64,000 nt of DNA. Origin: Hydrogenophaga taeniospiralis CCUG 15921. Its GTDB lineage: Bacteria; Pseudomonadota; Gammaproteobacteria; Burkholderiales; Burkholderiaceae_C. The stretch covers positions 124,001 through 188,000 of the forward strand of contig NZ_BCWR01000010.1 in NCBI RefSeq assembly GCF_001592305.1. Reading direction: 5' to 3'. The translations under genes were made by a program, and so were the position numbers. Within the stretch, counting starts at the first letter, position 1; each line of letters starts with the position of its first letter. Shown here one piece after another: positions 17,299-27,719 of this stretch. The notes beneath the pieces were generated by a model. It was not told the DNA's origin. It worked only from the letters and a program-made list of their open reading frames with translations, and ran no database searches.

Positions 17299-18666
17299 TT
17301 AAACGCCAGCCTTGCCGAGCTCGGCGCCGCGGGGTGCTTCGGGGGCATGTTTGACCGGGTGTTCGGCCATGTACTTGAGCACGCCCACGTAGGTGATGAG
17401 CAGCAGGCCATACACGATGAGGTAGGCGGCCAGGGTGGAAGCGATCATCGACGAGGGCAGGCTGGTGGCCACATCGGCGGTGCGCAGGTGACCGTAGACC
17501 ACGAAGGGCTGGCGGCCGATCTCGGTGACGTACCACCCGGCGAGCGTGGCCAGCCATCCCGAGAAGGTCATGGCAGCGAGCACGTAGAGCGCGGGTCGCG
17601 GCAACACGGACTTGTCCACCGCGGTGGGACCGCGCCTGCGCCAGAGCTGCCACGCCGAGGCCCAGGCCACCAGCAGCATCAGCGTGCCCACACCCACCAT
17701 CACGCGGAAGGCCCAGAAGATCGGCGCCACGGGCGGGTGCGCGCCGGGGAATGCGTTGAGGCCCTGGAGCTCGGCGTCCATGTCGTGCGCGAGGATCAGG
17801 CTGGCCATCTTGGGAAGCTTCACGGCATAGTGCGTGGTGCCCGCCGCTTCGTCCGGCATGCCGAACAGCGTGAGCGGCGCGCTTTTCTCTGTGTGCCAGA
17901 GGCCCTCCAGCGCGGCGATCTTGGCCGGCTGGTGCTCCAGGGTGTTCAGGCCATGCAGGTCGCCGGCCAGGAACTGCAAGGGCATGGCGACCGAGGCCGC
18001 GATCACGGCCGTGCGCAAGGCCTTGTGCGTGCCACCCGTGGCACTGCCCTTGATGAGCTGCCAGGCGCACAGGCCGGCGATCAGGAACGAAGCGGTGAGC
18101 GTGGAGGCCAGCAGCTTGTGCGCGAGGCGGTAGGGGAAGGAGGGGTTGAACACCACCGCGAACCAGTCGACCGGCAGGAACTTGCCATCGACGATCTCGA
18201 AACCCGCGGGCGTCTGCATCCACGAGTTCAGGCTCAGGATCCAGAAGGCCGACAGGGTGGTGCCAAAGGCGACGAGAAAGGTGGCGATCAGGTGCACGCG
18301 CGCGCTCACCCGTCCCCGGCCGAACAGCATGATGCCCAGGAAGCTGGCCTCGAGGAAAAACGCGGTCAGCACCTCGTAACCCAGCAAGGGGCCGGAAATG
18401 TTCCCGGTCTTCTCCATGAAGCCGGGCCAGTTGGTGCCGAACTGGAAGCTCATGACCACGCCCGAGACCACACCGAGCGCGAACGACAGTGCAAACACCT
18501 TGGTCCAGAAGTAGTAGGCCTCCTCCCAGGCCGGGTCGCGCGTCTGGATGTGGCGGATCCGGAAATACAGCAGGAACCAGCCCAGCGCGATCGTGATGGT
18601 CGGGAACAGGATGTGAAAGCTGATGTTGGCGGCGAACTGGATTCGCGACAGGATCAAGGCGTCCAT
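17299..18666 (-). CDS. cydA: Cytochrome bd-type quinol oxidase subunit I (short Q-loop, CIO-like)
   Basis: A 455-residue membrane protein that binds hemes b558, b595 and d. Visible motifs are the N-terminal heme ligand region SRIQFAANISFHILFP, QFGTNWPGFMEKTGNI, the RLAHKLLAS region with the second heme ligand, and GWYVTEIGRQPF. The Q-loop is short, and the length is nearer to the cyanide-insensitive oxidase (CioA) group than to the long-loop E. coli CydA. Operon: gbsR-like regulator, cydA, cydB. Confidence 0.95.
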   Translation of the reverse strand: MDALILSRIQFAANISFHILFPTITIALGWFLLYFRIRHIQTRDPAWEEAYYFWTKVFALSFALGVVSGVVMSFQFGTNWPGFMEKTGNISGPLLGYEVLTAFFLEASFLGIMLFGRGRVSARVHLIATFLVAFGTTLSAFWILSLNSWMQTPAGFEIVDGKFLPVDWFAVVFNPSFPYRLAHKLLASTLTASFLIAGLCAWQLIKGSATGGTHKALRTAVIAASVAMPLQFLAGDLHGLNTLEHQPAKIAALEGLWHTEKSAPLTLFGMPDEAAGTTHYAVKLPKMASLILAHDMDAELQGLNAFPGAHPPVAPIFWAFRVMVGVGTLMLLVAWASAWQLWRRRGPTAVDKSVLPRPALYVLAAMTFSGWLATLAGWYVTEIGRQPFVVYGHLRTADVATSLPSSMIASTLAAYLIVYGLLLITYVGVLKYMAEHPVKHAPEAPRGAELGKAGV

Positions 18667-18705
18667 GGGGGTTCCTGGTGATGGGGGCGTGGCGAAAACG
18701 GGCCG

Positions 18706-19305
18706 TCAGGCGGCGTCGGACGGCTTGTCGGCGCGGGCTGGGCGGGCGGCACCCTTGCCGGTGAGCCGGTCCTTGAGTTCGAGCACGCGGGTCACGGTCG
18801 CGCCCATGCCCATGAGCTGCAGGGCGGTCTCGGGGGCCAGCTTCTGCACGTCGTCGAACCAGGTCATGAGCCGGTCGATCAGGTCGTGCATGTCGCGCAT
18901 GCGGGCCTGGGCGTGGCGTTCGGCGTCGGTCGAGGGCGTCTCCAGCAGGGCCGTGCGCAGCATCGACAGCGTGGGCTCGATCTCGCGGCGGCGGCGCTCT
19001 TCGGCCAGCACGCGGAAGATCTCCCACACATCGGCCGGCGCTTCGAAATACTCGCGCCGGTCACCCGGCTGGTGGCGCAAGCGCACCAGGCGCCAGGACT
19101 GCAGTTCCTTGAGGCCCATGCTGACGTTGGAGCGCGAGAACTCCAACTGCTCGGCGATCTCGTCGGCGTTGAGCGCCCGGGGCGAGATGAAGATCAGCGC
19201 GTAGATCTGGCCCACGGTGCGGTTGATGCCCCATTTGCTGCCCATCTCGCCAAAGTGGGCAACGAATTCGCGGTTCAGTGGGGGAAGGTGGTCTTGCAGC
19301 GGCAT
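18706..19305 (-). CDS. GbsR/MarR-type transcriptional regulator
   Basis: A 199-residue winged-helix regulator of the GbsR family. The N-terminus HFGEMGSKWGINRTVGQIYAL and the recognition region LNADEIAEQLEFSRSNVSMG define the family. It lies 39 bp upstream of cydA on the same strand, so it is probably the first gene of the cydAB operon and controls it. The palindrome at 19336-19353, just upstream of its start, is a candidate binding site. The helical C-terminal half ends in a basic tail. Confidence 0.88.
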   Translation of the reverse strand: MPLQDHLPPLNREFVAHFGEMGSKWGINRTVGQIYALIFISPRALNADEIAEQLEFSRSNVSMGLKELQSWRLVRLRHQPGDRREYFEAPADVWEIFRVLAEERRRREIEPTLSMLRTALLETPSTDAERHAQARMRDMHDLIDRLMTWFDDVQKLAPETALQLMGMGATVTRVLELKDRLTGKGAARPARADKPSDAA

Positions 19306-19335
19306 GGGTGGGAGTCTAGGTGGCTGTGTCTGAAT

Positions 19336-19353
19336 TTTCAGGAAGTTCTGAAA
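19336..19353. promoter_or_regulatory. Inverted repeat upstream of the GbsR-type gene
   Basis: Arms TTTCAG and CTGAAA are separated by six bases, with further partial symmetry outside. It lies 31 bp from the regulator start, in the divergent gap shared with dcd. Candidate autoregulatory operator. Confidence 0.45.
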
Positions 19354-19465
19354 TTACATGAATGACAGCAGGGTCAATCGGTGGCCAGGGCGGGGCTACG
19401 CCCCGGGTGCGGTGTGCCCGGGTGCCTACAATCGGACGCAACAACACCGCCCGGAGAACGCACGC

Positions 19466-20041
19466 ATGAGCATCAAAAGCGACAAATGGATCCGCCGCAT
19501 GGCCGAGCAGCACGGCATGATCGATCCCTTCGAACCGGGCCAGATCCGCCAGGACGCCGCCGGCCACAAGATCGTGAGCTACGGCACCAGCAGCTACGGC
19601 TACGACATCCGCTGCGCGCCCGAATTCAAGGTCTTCACCAACATCCACAGCACCGTGGTGGACCCGAAGAACTTCGATGAAAACAGCTTTGTGGACATCA
19701 ACAAGGACGTCTGCATCATTCCGCCCAACAGCTTTGCGCTGGCGCGCACCATCGAGTACTTCCGTATCCCGCGCAACGTGCTCACCATCTGCCTGGGCAA
19801 GAGCACCTACGCCCGCTGCGGCATCATCGTCAACGTGACCCCCTTCGAGCCCGAGTGGGAAGGGTATGTGACGCTGGAGTTTTCCAACACCACGCCGCTG
19901 CCGGCCAAGATCTACGCGGGCGAAGGCTGCGCCCAGGTGCTGTTCTTCGAGAGCGACAAGGACGACGTCTGCGAAACCAGCTACAAGGACCGTGGCGGCA
20001 AGTACCAGGGCCAGGTCGGTGTGACGCTGCCCAAGACCTGA
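19466..20041 (+). CDS. dcd: dCTP deaminase
   Basis: A 191-residue homotrimeric enzyme that deaminates dCTP to dUTP for thymidylate synthesis. It carries the family's [15 protein letters not shown], the nucleotide/catalytic segment [10 protein letters not shown] and the glutamate-containing [16 protein letters not shown] region. The ATG at 19466 ([13 protein letters not shown]) fits the usual family start and length; upstream in-frame sequence is not conserved. It is followed by a strong terminator. Confidence 0.96.
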   Translation: MSIKSDKWIRRMAEQHGMIDPFEPGQIRQDAAGHKIVSYGTSSYGYDIRCAPEFKVFTNIHSTVVDPKNFDENSFVDINKDVCIIPPNSFALARTIEYFRIPRNVLTICLGKSTYARCGIIVNVTPFEPEWEGYVTLEFSNTTPLPAKIYAGEGCAQVLFFESDKDDVCETSYKDRGGKYQGQVGVTLPKT

Positions 20042-20064
20042 AACCTTCGCACCCCTCGCGATGC

Positions 20065-20092
20065 AAGCGCTGCCCCATGGCAGCGCTTTTTT
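20065..20092 (+). terminator. Rho-independent terminator after dcd
   Basis: Arms AAGCGCTGCC (20065-20074) and GGCAGCGCTT (20079-20088) with a CCAT loop, followed by a T tract. Confidence 0.9.
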
Positions 20093-20150
20093 GTTGATGG
20101 GCTTTGCATAATGGGTCTGGCTGTGTCGCCAGACCCGAGGAGTACGTGCC

Positions 20151-21032
20151 ATGAAATGGGAAAACAACCGCCAGTCGGACCAGGTGGAAGACCGCCGCGC
20201 CTCGTCGGGCGGTGGCCGCCGCACTGGCGGACGGAACATCGGCCTGGGGACCATCGTGGTGGCGCTGATCGCCGGCTGGATCTTCGGTATCAACCCGATG
20301 ACCATCCTCGGCTTCCTGGGCGGAACGGGCGAGCTCGCACCGACGCAGACGCAGAACGCGCCCGCATCGGCCCCGGCGGGCCAACCGACCGACGAAATGG
20401 GCCAGTTCGTGGCCGCCGTGCTGGGTGGCACGGAGGACGCCTGGATGACCGTGTTTCAGCAGAGCGGCTCGCAGTACCAGAAGCCCCGCCTGGTGTTGTT
20501 CCGCGGCGCCGTGCCCACGGCCTGCGGCACCGGCCAGTCCGCCATGGGCCCGTTCTATTGCCCGGGTGACCAAAAGGTCTACATCGACCTGAGCTTCTAC
20601 GACACACTCAAACGCCAGCTCGGCGCGCCCGGCGACTTCGCCCAGGCTTACGTGATCGCGCATGAGGTCGGCCACCACGTGCAGAACCTGCTCGGCACCA
20701 CCGACAAGATGGAGCAGGCGCGCGGGCGCGTCAGCCAGCGCGAATACAACGCGCTGTCCGTGCGGCTTGAATTGCAGGCCGACTGTTTTGCCGGCATCTG
20801 GGCCAACCACAACCACAAGAGCAAGGCCATCCTGGAGCCGGGCGATGTGGAGGAAGCGCTGAATGCGGCCGCCGCGATCGGCGACGACGCCCTGCAGCGC
20901 CAGAGCCAGGGGCAGGTGGTGCCCGACAGCTTCACCCACGGCACCAGCGAACAGCGCCAGCGCTGGTTCAACACCGGTCTGCAGAGCGGCAGCGTGGCCG
21001 CCTGCGACACCTTCAGCGCGCGGCAGCTCTGA
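20151..21032 (+). CDS. ypfJ: Predicted neutral zinc metallopeptidase (YpfJ family)
   Basis: A 293-residue membrane-anchored metallopeptidase-like protein. A Gly/Arg-rich cytosolic N-terminus is followed by one transmembrane segment (about residues 28-48) and a Pro/Ala linker. The catalytic domain has HEVGHHVQNLLG (zinc motif HExxH) and ELQADCFAGIWA, whose glutamate is the likely third ligand. PTACGTGQSAMGPFYCPGD is also family-typical. Physiological substrate not established. Confidence 0.9.
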   Translation: MKWENNRQSDQVEDRRASSGGGRRTGGRNIGLGTIVVALIAGWIFGINPMTILGFLGGTGELAPTQTQNAPASAPAGQPTDEMGQFVAAVLGGTEDAWMTVFQQSGSQYQKPRLVLFRGAVPTACGTGQSAMGPFYCPGDQKVYIDLSFYDTLKRQLGAPGDFAQAYVIAHEVGHHVQNLLGTTDKMEQARGRVSQREYNALSVRLELQADCFAGIWANHNHKSKAILEPGDVEEALNAAAAIGDDALQRQSQGQVVPDSFTHGTSEQRQRWFNTGLQSGSVAACDTFSARQL

Positions 21033-21102
21033 CGCCCCCGCGCGCCGCCGCGGCGCGCCGCTTGGTCGAAAAGCGGTCAAAGTGAGACAATACCCGGCTA
21101 TC

Positions 21103-21176
21103 GAGTCGTCCGCCGGGCCGCCCCAAGAACGACTGCACCCCCCAGGGGGGCCTGGCTCCGCCAGGGTTGGGGGCCC
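21103..21176 (+). repeat. Second intergenic repeat family, copy upstream of rhlE
   Basis: About 74 bp with the order AGTCGTCCGCCGGGCCGCCC, then AGAACGAC, then a C/G-tract hairpin and CCAGGGTTGGGGGCCC. It is closely similar to 28901-28975, which lies inside cbbO. Confidence 0.75.
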
Positions 21177-21190
21177 TTATCTGTACCGCA

Positions 21191-22660
<1,470 letters not shown>

Positions 22661-22684
22661 GGGGCTGTCCCCCGCGTCGGTGTT

Positions 22685-23521
22685 TCAGTCCTTGCCGGGT
22701 TTGCGCGCCTGGGCGCAGCGCACGGCGATGCGCTCGACGCGGCCCGCCGCGCCCAGCATGCGCGCCGCGGTGAGACAACCACCCCACACACAACCCGTGT
22801 CCAGCGGCAGCAGGTCGTCGCGCCGCACCGTGCCCAGCGTGGACCAGTGCCCGAACGCCACCGGCACGCCGGCCGTGCGCCGTCCGGGCACGTCGAACCA
22901 GGGCATGAAGCCCGCGGGGGCGCTGTCCGCGCTGTCCTTGGTGTCGAACTCCATCACCCCTTGTGCCGTGCAAAAGCGCAGGCGTGTGAGCGCGTTGACG
23001 ATCACGCGCAGCCGCTGCGGCCCCTGCAGTGCGTCGCTCCAGAGGTCGGGCCGATTGCCATACATTTCCTTGAGGAACACCGTCCAGTCCGGGCTGCGCA
23101 GCACCGACTGCAGCTCCTGCGCCAGCGCCAGCGTCTGCGCCACGTCCCACTGCGGCAGCACACCGGCGTGCACCATCAGCCAGCCGTGTTCGAACAGCGC
23201 CATGGGCCGTGCCCGCAGCCAGTCGAGCAGGGCGTCGCGGTCGGGCGCGTGCAGCACGTCGCCCACGGTGTCGCTGCGGTGGGGTTTGCGCACGCCGTGC
23301 GCCACGGCAAGCAGGTGCAGGTCGTGGTTACCCAGCAGGCAATGCGCCGAGCCTTCGAGCGCCATCAGCCGGCGCATCACCGCCAGCGACCCGGGCCCGC
23401 GGTTGACCAGATCCCCCAGCAGGTACAGCGTGTCGCGGCTGGGTGAAAAACCGATTTCGTCGAGCAGGCGGCCCAGGGCGTCGTCGCAGCCCTGCACGTC
23501 ACCGATCATGTAAAGTGCCAT
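22685..23521 (-). CDS. apaH: Bis(5'-nucleosyl)-tetraphosphatase, symmetrical
   Basis: A 278-residue metallophosphoesterase that hydrolyses Ap4A to two ADP and also decaps NpnN-RNA in E. coli. Motifs are GDVQGCDDAL, LLGDLVNRGPGSLAV, LLGNHDLHLLAVA and MVHAGVLPQWD. The start ATG is nine bases from the divergently transcribed CorC-like gene, so the two promoters must overlap the coding ends. The length is close to E. coli ApaH. Confidence 0.95.
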   Translation of the reverse strand: MALYMIGDVQGCDDALGRLLDEIGFSPSRDTLYLLGDLVNRGPGSLAVMRRLMALEGSAHCLLGNHDLHLLAVAHGVRKPHRSDTVGDVLHAPDRDALLDWLRARPMALFEHGWLMVHAGVLPQWDVAQTLALAQELQSVLRSPDWTVFLKEMYGNRPDLWSDALQGPQRLRVIVNALTRLRFCTAQGVMEFDTKDSADSAPAGFMPWFDVPGRRTAGVPVAFGHWSTLGTVRRDDLLPLDTGCVWGGCLTAARMLGAAGRVERIAVRCAQARKPGKD

Positions 23522-23530
23522 TCGCCGATT

Positions 23531-24844
23531 ATGGACATCCTCATCATTGTTTTCCTCACGCTGCTCAATGGCGCTTTCGCCATGTCCGAGTTGGCGCTGG
23601 CTTCCAGCAAGAAGGCGCGTCTGGCGGCCATGGCGGAGTCCGGCGACAAGGGCGCACAGACCGCCTTGAAGCTGCTGGAGGACCCGACGCAGTTCCTGTC
23701 GTCGGTGCAGGTCGGCATCACCTCCATCGGCATGCTCAACGGCATCGTGGGCGAGGCGGCCTTCAGCGCCGGCCTGGCGGCCTGGCTGCAGGGTCTGGGG
23801 CTGACCGAGGCCACGGCCGGCATCACCGCCACCGCCGTGGTGGTGGTGGTGATCACCTTCATCACCATTGTGTTTGGTGAACTGGTGCCCAAGCGCATCG
23901 GCCAGCTCTATCCCGAAACCGTCTCGCGCTGGGTCTCGCGGCCCATGGCCTGGGTGGCGCGCATCGCGCGTCCGTTCGTGCTGCTGCTGTCGGTGACCAC
24001 GCAGGGCACCTTGAAGCTGCTGCGCATCGACACCAACGCGGTGCAGCACGTGACCGAGGAAGAAATCAACGCCAGCCTGGTGGAGGGGGTGGACGCCGGC
24101 ATCATCGAAGAACACGAGCACCAGATGGTGCGCAACGTGTTCCTGCTCGACGACCGCCAGCTCACCTCGATCATGGTGCCGCACTCCGAGATCCAGTGGC
24201 TGAGTGCCCAGGACACCATCGACGAGGCGGTGCAGAAGGCCTGGATCACCGGCCACTCCTGGTACCCGGTGTGCCGCGGCGGGCTGGAGGATGTGGTGGG
24301 GGTGATCCACCTGCCGCGCATGCTGGCGCTGCAGGCCGAGGGCCACAACGAGGTGCTGATGCGCCACGTGCAGCCGGCCGTGTTCGTGCCCGAAACCCTC
24401 AGCGGCATGGAGCTGCTGGAGCAGTTCCGCGAACGCTCCACGCGCATGGTGTTCGTGGTGGACGAATACGGCGTGGTGCAGGGCCTGCTGACCCCGTTGG
24501 ACATGCTCGAAGCGATCACCGGCGAACTCTCGCCCCACGAGGCCGTGGATGCCTGGGCCACGCAACGCGAAGACGGCGCCTGGCTGGTCGATGGCGCCAT
24601 GCCGGTGGCCGAGCTCAAGGCGCGGCTGGATATCGGGGAACTGCCCGACGAGGACAAGGGCCGCTACAACACCGTGGCCGGCTTGATGCAGACCGTGCAA
24701 GGCGATCTGCTGGAACAGCACCAGCACGTGGACTGCGTGGGCTGGCGCTTCGAGGTGCTGGTGCTCGATGGCCGGCGCATCGATCAGGTCCTGATCTCGC
24801 GCCTGCCCGAGGACGAGGAAGCGCTGGCCGAAGAGGCCCGCTGA
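23531..24844 (+). CDS. HlyC/CorC-family transporter-associated protein (CNNM + CBS + CorC domains)
   Basis: A 437-residue membrane protein. The N-terminal CNNM domain has about four helices (LNGAFAMSELALASSKKARL, ITSIGMLNGIVGEAAF, VVVVVITFITIVFGELVPKR). Two CBS repeats follow (about residues 215-340: ITGHSWYPVCRG, FVVDEYGVVQGLLTPLDML), then a C-terminal CorC/HlyC transporter-associated domain (LPDEDKGRYNTVAGLMQ). Family members act in magnesium or other cation homeostasis; the older hemolysin label is unsupported. Divergent from apaH. Confidence 0.9.
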   Translation: MDILIIVFLTLLNGAFAMSELALASSKKARLAAMAESGDKGAQTALKLLEDPTQFLSSVQVGITSIGMLNGIVGEAAFSAGLAAWLQGLGLTEATAGITATAVVVVVITFITIVFGELVPKRIGQLYPETVSRWVSRPMAWVARIARPFVLLLSVTTQGTLKLLRIDTNAVQHVTEEEINASLVEGVDAGIIEEHEHQMVRNVFLLDDRQLTSIMVPHSEIQWLSAQDTIDEAVQKAWITGHSWYPVCRGGLEDVVGVIHLPRMLALQAEGHNEVLMRHVQPAVFVPETLSGMELLEQFRERSTRMVFVVDEYGVVQGLLTPLDMLEAITGELSPHEAVDAWATQREDGAWLVDGAMPVAELKARLDIGELPDEDKGRYNTVAGLMQTVQGDLLEQHQHVDCVGWRFEVLVLDGRRIDQVLISRLPEDEEALAEEAR

Positions 24845-24862
24845 GCGGTCGCCCGGGCCGGC

Positions 24863-25783
24863 TCAGGTGGTGGGTTGGGCGGGGCCGGTGGGCCGGTGCT
24901 CGAACAGCCAGTCCTTGAACGCCAGCGCCGCGGCCGACAGCCGCTTGCCGCGCGGGTAGACCACGTGCCAGCGGCGGATCAATGGAAAGCCCACCACGTC
25001 CAGCATCACCAGCTCGCCCAGCGCGAGTTCGGAGACCACCGTGGTCGATGACAGCACCGCCAACCCCAGGCCGCCGGCCACGGTCTGCTTGATGGCTTCG
25101 TTGCTGCCCACTTCGAGCCGGTTCTTCAGCGTCACACCCTGGCTGGCGAAGAACTTCTCGGCGGTCAGCCGCGTGCCCGAGCCCGGCTCGCGCAGGATGA
25201 AGGGCTCGCTGGCGAGCCGCTTGGGCGCGATCTTCTTTTTGCCCACCAGGGGGTGGTCGGGCGGCGCCACCAGCACCAGCGGGTTGTCTGCGAAGTTCTC
25301 GCTGACCACGTCCATGCTCTCGGGCGGCTGGCCCATGATGTAGAGGTCGTCCTGGTTGGCGGCCAGGCGCTGCAGCAGGTTTTCGCGGTTGCCCACCAGC
25401 ATGGCCACCTCGATGCCGGGGTGTGCCGCGCAGAAGCCGCCCAGCAGCTTGGGCACGGTGTATTTCACGGTGGTGAGGATGGCGAGCTTGAGGCTGCCGC
25501 GCTCCACGCCCTGCAGCGCGGCCAGGTCTTCCGACAGGCGTTCCATGCGGGTCTCGATGTCGTGGCAGGCATCGGCCAGGGTCTGGCCGGCGGCGGTGAG
25601 AAAGATCTTCTTGCCCAGTTGCTCGAACAGCGGCTGGCCCACGGTTTCCGACAGCTGCTTGACCTGCAGCGACAGCGTGGGCGGCGACAGGTGCAGCGCT
25701 TCGGCGGCGCGCGCGAAGCTGCCGTGGCGCGCCACCGCGTGAAAGATGCGTAGCTGGTGCAGGGTGGCGTGGCGCAGTTGCAT
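24863..25783 (-). CDS. cbbR: LysR-type activator of the RuBisCO operon
   Basis: A 306-residue LysR regulator. The HTH ATLHQLRIFHAVARHGSFAR and SPPTLSLQVKQLSE and the effector domain segment LTTVKYTVPKLLGGF are typical of CbbR. It diverges from cbbM with a 119-bp AT-rich gap. This is the standard arrangement in which CbbR activates Calvin-cycle genes in response to metabolites such as RuBP or phosphoenolpyruvate. Confidence 0.95.
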   Translation of the reverse strand: MQLRHATLHQLRIFHAVARHGSFARAAEALHLSPPTLSLQVKQLSETVGQPLFEQLGKKIFLTAAGQTLADACHDIETRMERLSEDLAALQGVERGSLKLAILTTVKYTVPKLLGGFCAAHPGIEVAMLVGNRENLLQRLAANQDDLYIMGQPPESMDVVSENFADNPLVLVAPPDHPLVGKKKIAPKRLASEPFILREPGSGTRLTAEKFFASQGVTLKNRLEVGSNEAIKQTVAGGLGLAVLSSTTVVSELALGELVMLDVVGFPLIRRWHVVYPRGKRLSAAALAFKDWLFEHRPTGPAQPTT

Positions 25784-25902
25784 AGCGTGCCCTTTCGATT
25801 GATTGATAAAAATCTACCGTAACAGTCTAAACATTTTACTTTTACTTATTCGTTTGCGGACCAACAATCACGTCCATCAACAGCCCCTTATGGAGACGAT
25901 TC
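25784..25902. promoter_or_regulatory. cbbR-cbbM divergent control region
   Basis: AT-rich against a GC-rich background. TAACAGTCTAAAC near 25818 and the TTTTAC/TTACTTA run near 25835-25850 could hold CbbR T-N11-A type sites. A GGAGA ribosome site lies at 25890-25894, ahead of the cbbM ATG. Exact promoter boxes cannot be fixed by eye. Confidence 0.55.
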
Positions 25903-27282
25903 ATGGACCAAAGCAACCGCTACGCCGACCTCAGCCTGAAAGAAGCCGACCTGATCGCCGGCGGCAAACACGTCCTCGTGGCCTACAAGATGAAGCCCAA
26001 GGCCGGTCACGGCTACCTGGAGGCCGCAGCCCACTTCGCGGCCGAGTCGTCCACCGGCACCAACGTCGAAGTGAGCACCACCGATGACTTCACCAAGGGC
26101 GTGGACGCGCTGGTGTACTACATCGACGAAGCCACGGAAGACATGCGCATCGCCTACCCGATGGACCTGTTCGACCGCAACATCACCGACGGCCGCATGA
26201 TGATGGTCTCCATCCTCACGCTGGTGATCGGCAACAACCAGGGCATGGGCGACATCCAGCACGCCAAGATCCACGACATCTACTTCCCCGAGCGTGCGAT
26301 CCAGCTGTTTGACGGCCCGAGCAAGGACATTTCGGACATGTGGCGCGTGCTGGGCCGCCCGATCAAGGACGGTGGCTACATCGCCGGCACCATCATCAAG
26401 CCCAAGCTGGGCCTGCGCCCCGAGCCGTTCGCGGCCGCGGCGTATCAGTTCTGGCTGGGAGGCGACTTCATCAAGAACGACGAGCCCCAGGGCAACCAGG
26501 TGTTCTGCCCGCTGAAGAAGGTGTTGCCGCTGGTGTACGACGCGATGAAGCGTGCCCAGGACGAAACCGGTGAGGCCAAGCTGTTCTCGATGAACATCAC
26601 CGCCGACGACCACTACGAAATGCTGGCCCGTGCCGATTTCGCGCTGGAAACCTTCGGCCCCGATGCCGACAAGCTGGCCTTCCTGGTGGACGGTTTCGTG
26701 GGTGGCCCGGGCATGATCACCACCGCCCGCCGCCAGTACCCAGGCCAGTACCTGCACTACCACCGTGCCGGCCACGGCATGATCACCAGCCCCAGCGCCA
26801 AGCGCGGCTACACGGCCTTCGTGCTGGCCAAGATCGCGCGCCTGCAAGGCGCTTCGGGCATCCACGTGGGGACCATGGGCTACGGCAAGATGGAAGGCGA
26901 GAACTCGGACAAGAACATCGCCTACATGATCGAGCGCGACGAGGCGCAAGGCCCGGTCTACTACCAGAAGTGGTACGGCATGAAGCCCACCACCCCGATC
27001 ATCTCGGGCGGCATGAACGCGCTGCGCCTGCCGGGTTTCTTTGAAAACCTGGGCCACGGCAACGTGATCAACACCTCGGGTGGCGGCTCCTACGGCCACA
27101 TCGATTCGCCGGCCGCCGGTGCCATTTCGCTGCGCCAGTCCTACGAGTGCTGGAAGTCGGGCGCGGACCCGATCGAGTTCGCGAAGGAACACAAGGAGTT
27201 CGCGCGGGCCTTTGCCTCGTTTCCTGGGGATGCGGACAAGCTGTACCCCGGCTGGCGCGAGAAATTGGGCAGTCATAAATGA
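25903..27282 (+). CDS. cbbM: Form II ribulose-1,5-bisphosphate carboxylase/oxygenase
   Basis: A 459-residue form II RuBisCO, fixing CO2 onto RuBP. The residues match the form II numbering exactly: catalytic K166 in GTIIKPKLG, carbamylated K191 in [13 protein letters not shown] and loop-6 K329 in [11 protein letters not shown]. No small subunit gene is present, as expected for form II. It is followed by cbbQ and cbbO, the RuBisCO activase partners, after a 437-bp repeat-filled gap. It indicates capacity for autotrophic growth. Confidence 0.98.
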   Translation: MDQSNRYADLSLKEADLIAGGKHVLVAYKMKPKAGHGYLEAAAHFAAESSTGTNVEVSTTDDFTKGVDALVYYIDEATEDMRIAYPMDLFDRNITDGRMMMVSILTLVIGNNQGMGDIQHAKIHDIYFPERAIQLFDGPSKDISDMWRVLGRPIKDGGYIAGTIIKPKLGLRPEPFAAAAYQFWLGGDFIKNDEPQGNQVFCPLKKVLPLVYDAMKRAQDETGEAKLFSMNITADDHYEMLARADFALETFGPDADKLAFLVDGFVGGPGMITTARRQYPGQYLHYHRAGHGMITSPSAKRGYTAFVLAKIARLQGASGIHVGTMGYGKMEGENSDKNIAYMIERDEAQGPVYYQKWYGMKPTTPIISGGMNALRLPGFFENLGHGNVINTSGGGSYGHIDSPAAGAISLRQSYECWKSGADPIEFAKEHKEFARAFASFPGDADKLYPGWREKLGSHK

Positions 27283-27283
27283 C

Positions 27284-27366
27284 CCCCCTGCGCCGCTGAC
27301 GCGGCTTCCCCCCGGTGGGGGGACGCACCTGGTGGCCCGGCGAAGCCGGTTCCACGGGTGCCCTGG
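27284..27366 (+). repeat. Dispersed intergenic repeat behind cbbM
   Basis: It begins at the cbbM stop (CCCCCTGCGCCGCTGACGCG), then CCCCCCGGTGGGGGG, then CCCGGCGAAGCCGGTTCC and TGCCCTGG. Same block order as the other copies. Confidence 0.75.
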
Positions 27367-27390
27367 TCGGAAGTCACGCGCGCCGCTGGG

Positions 27391-27510
27391 GCTGCTTCGG
27401 AATCGGGGCCACTGGGCGCACTGCGACGCTCGTGTCCCCCGCCGGCCTGCGGCCGGCTCCTCCTTTACCTCGCTTTGCAGTACACCCAGTGGCCCCGATT
27501 CCGAAGCAGC
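27391..27510. repeat. Large palindromic repeat with perfect 26-bp arms (copy 1)
   Basis: Left arm 27391-27416 (starts GCTGCTTCGGAATCGGGG) is perfectly complementary to right arm 27485-27510. An inner hairpin GCCGGCC-TGC-GGCCGGC forms the apex, so the whole 120 bp can fold as one cruciform. The strand downstream of the apex contains CTCCTCCTTTACCTCGC, the complement of a block in copy 2. With copy 2 and the repeat at 27284 it fills the cbbM-cbbQ gap, which I read as gene-free. Confidence 0.8.
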
Positions 27511-27555
27511 GTAGGCGTGCCGAGGCGAAAACAGAGGATCGGAGCCCAGGTGCTG

Positions 27556-27661
27556 GCGTTTGGAGCGCTGGGTGTCCGACGCAGCGAAGTAAAGGAGGAG
27601 GGGCGGGCGCAGCCCGACCCGGGGGACATGAGCGTAGTTGGATGCCCAGTGCTCCAAACGC
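27556..27661. repeat. Related palindromic repeat in opposite orientation (copy 2)
   Basis: Arms 27556-27577 and 27640-27661 (GCGTTTGGAGCGCTGGG and its complement) pair with three mismatches. The inner block GAAGTAAAGGAGGAG and GGGGGACATGAGCGT match the reverse complement of the interior of copy 1, so the two are inverted family members with different outer arms. Confidence 0.7.
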
Positions 27662-27719
27662 GGAGCGAAGTGCCTTCATCACGGATCCCAGCAAGGACAC
27701 AGTCAATCGGAGACCAGAG

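Noticed and set aside
27283..27719. Protein-coding frames in the cbbM-cbbQ gap
   Set aside because: Frames on both strands follow the palindromic repeats and lack start signals or homology.
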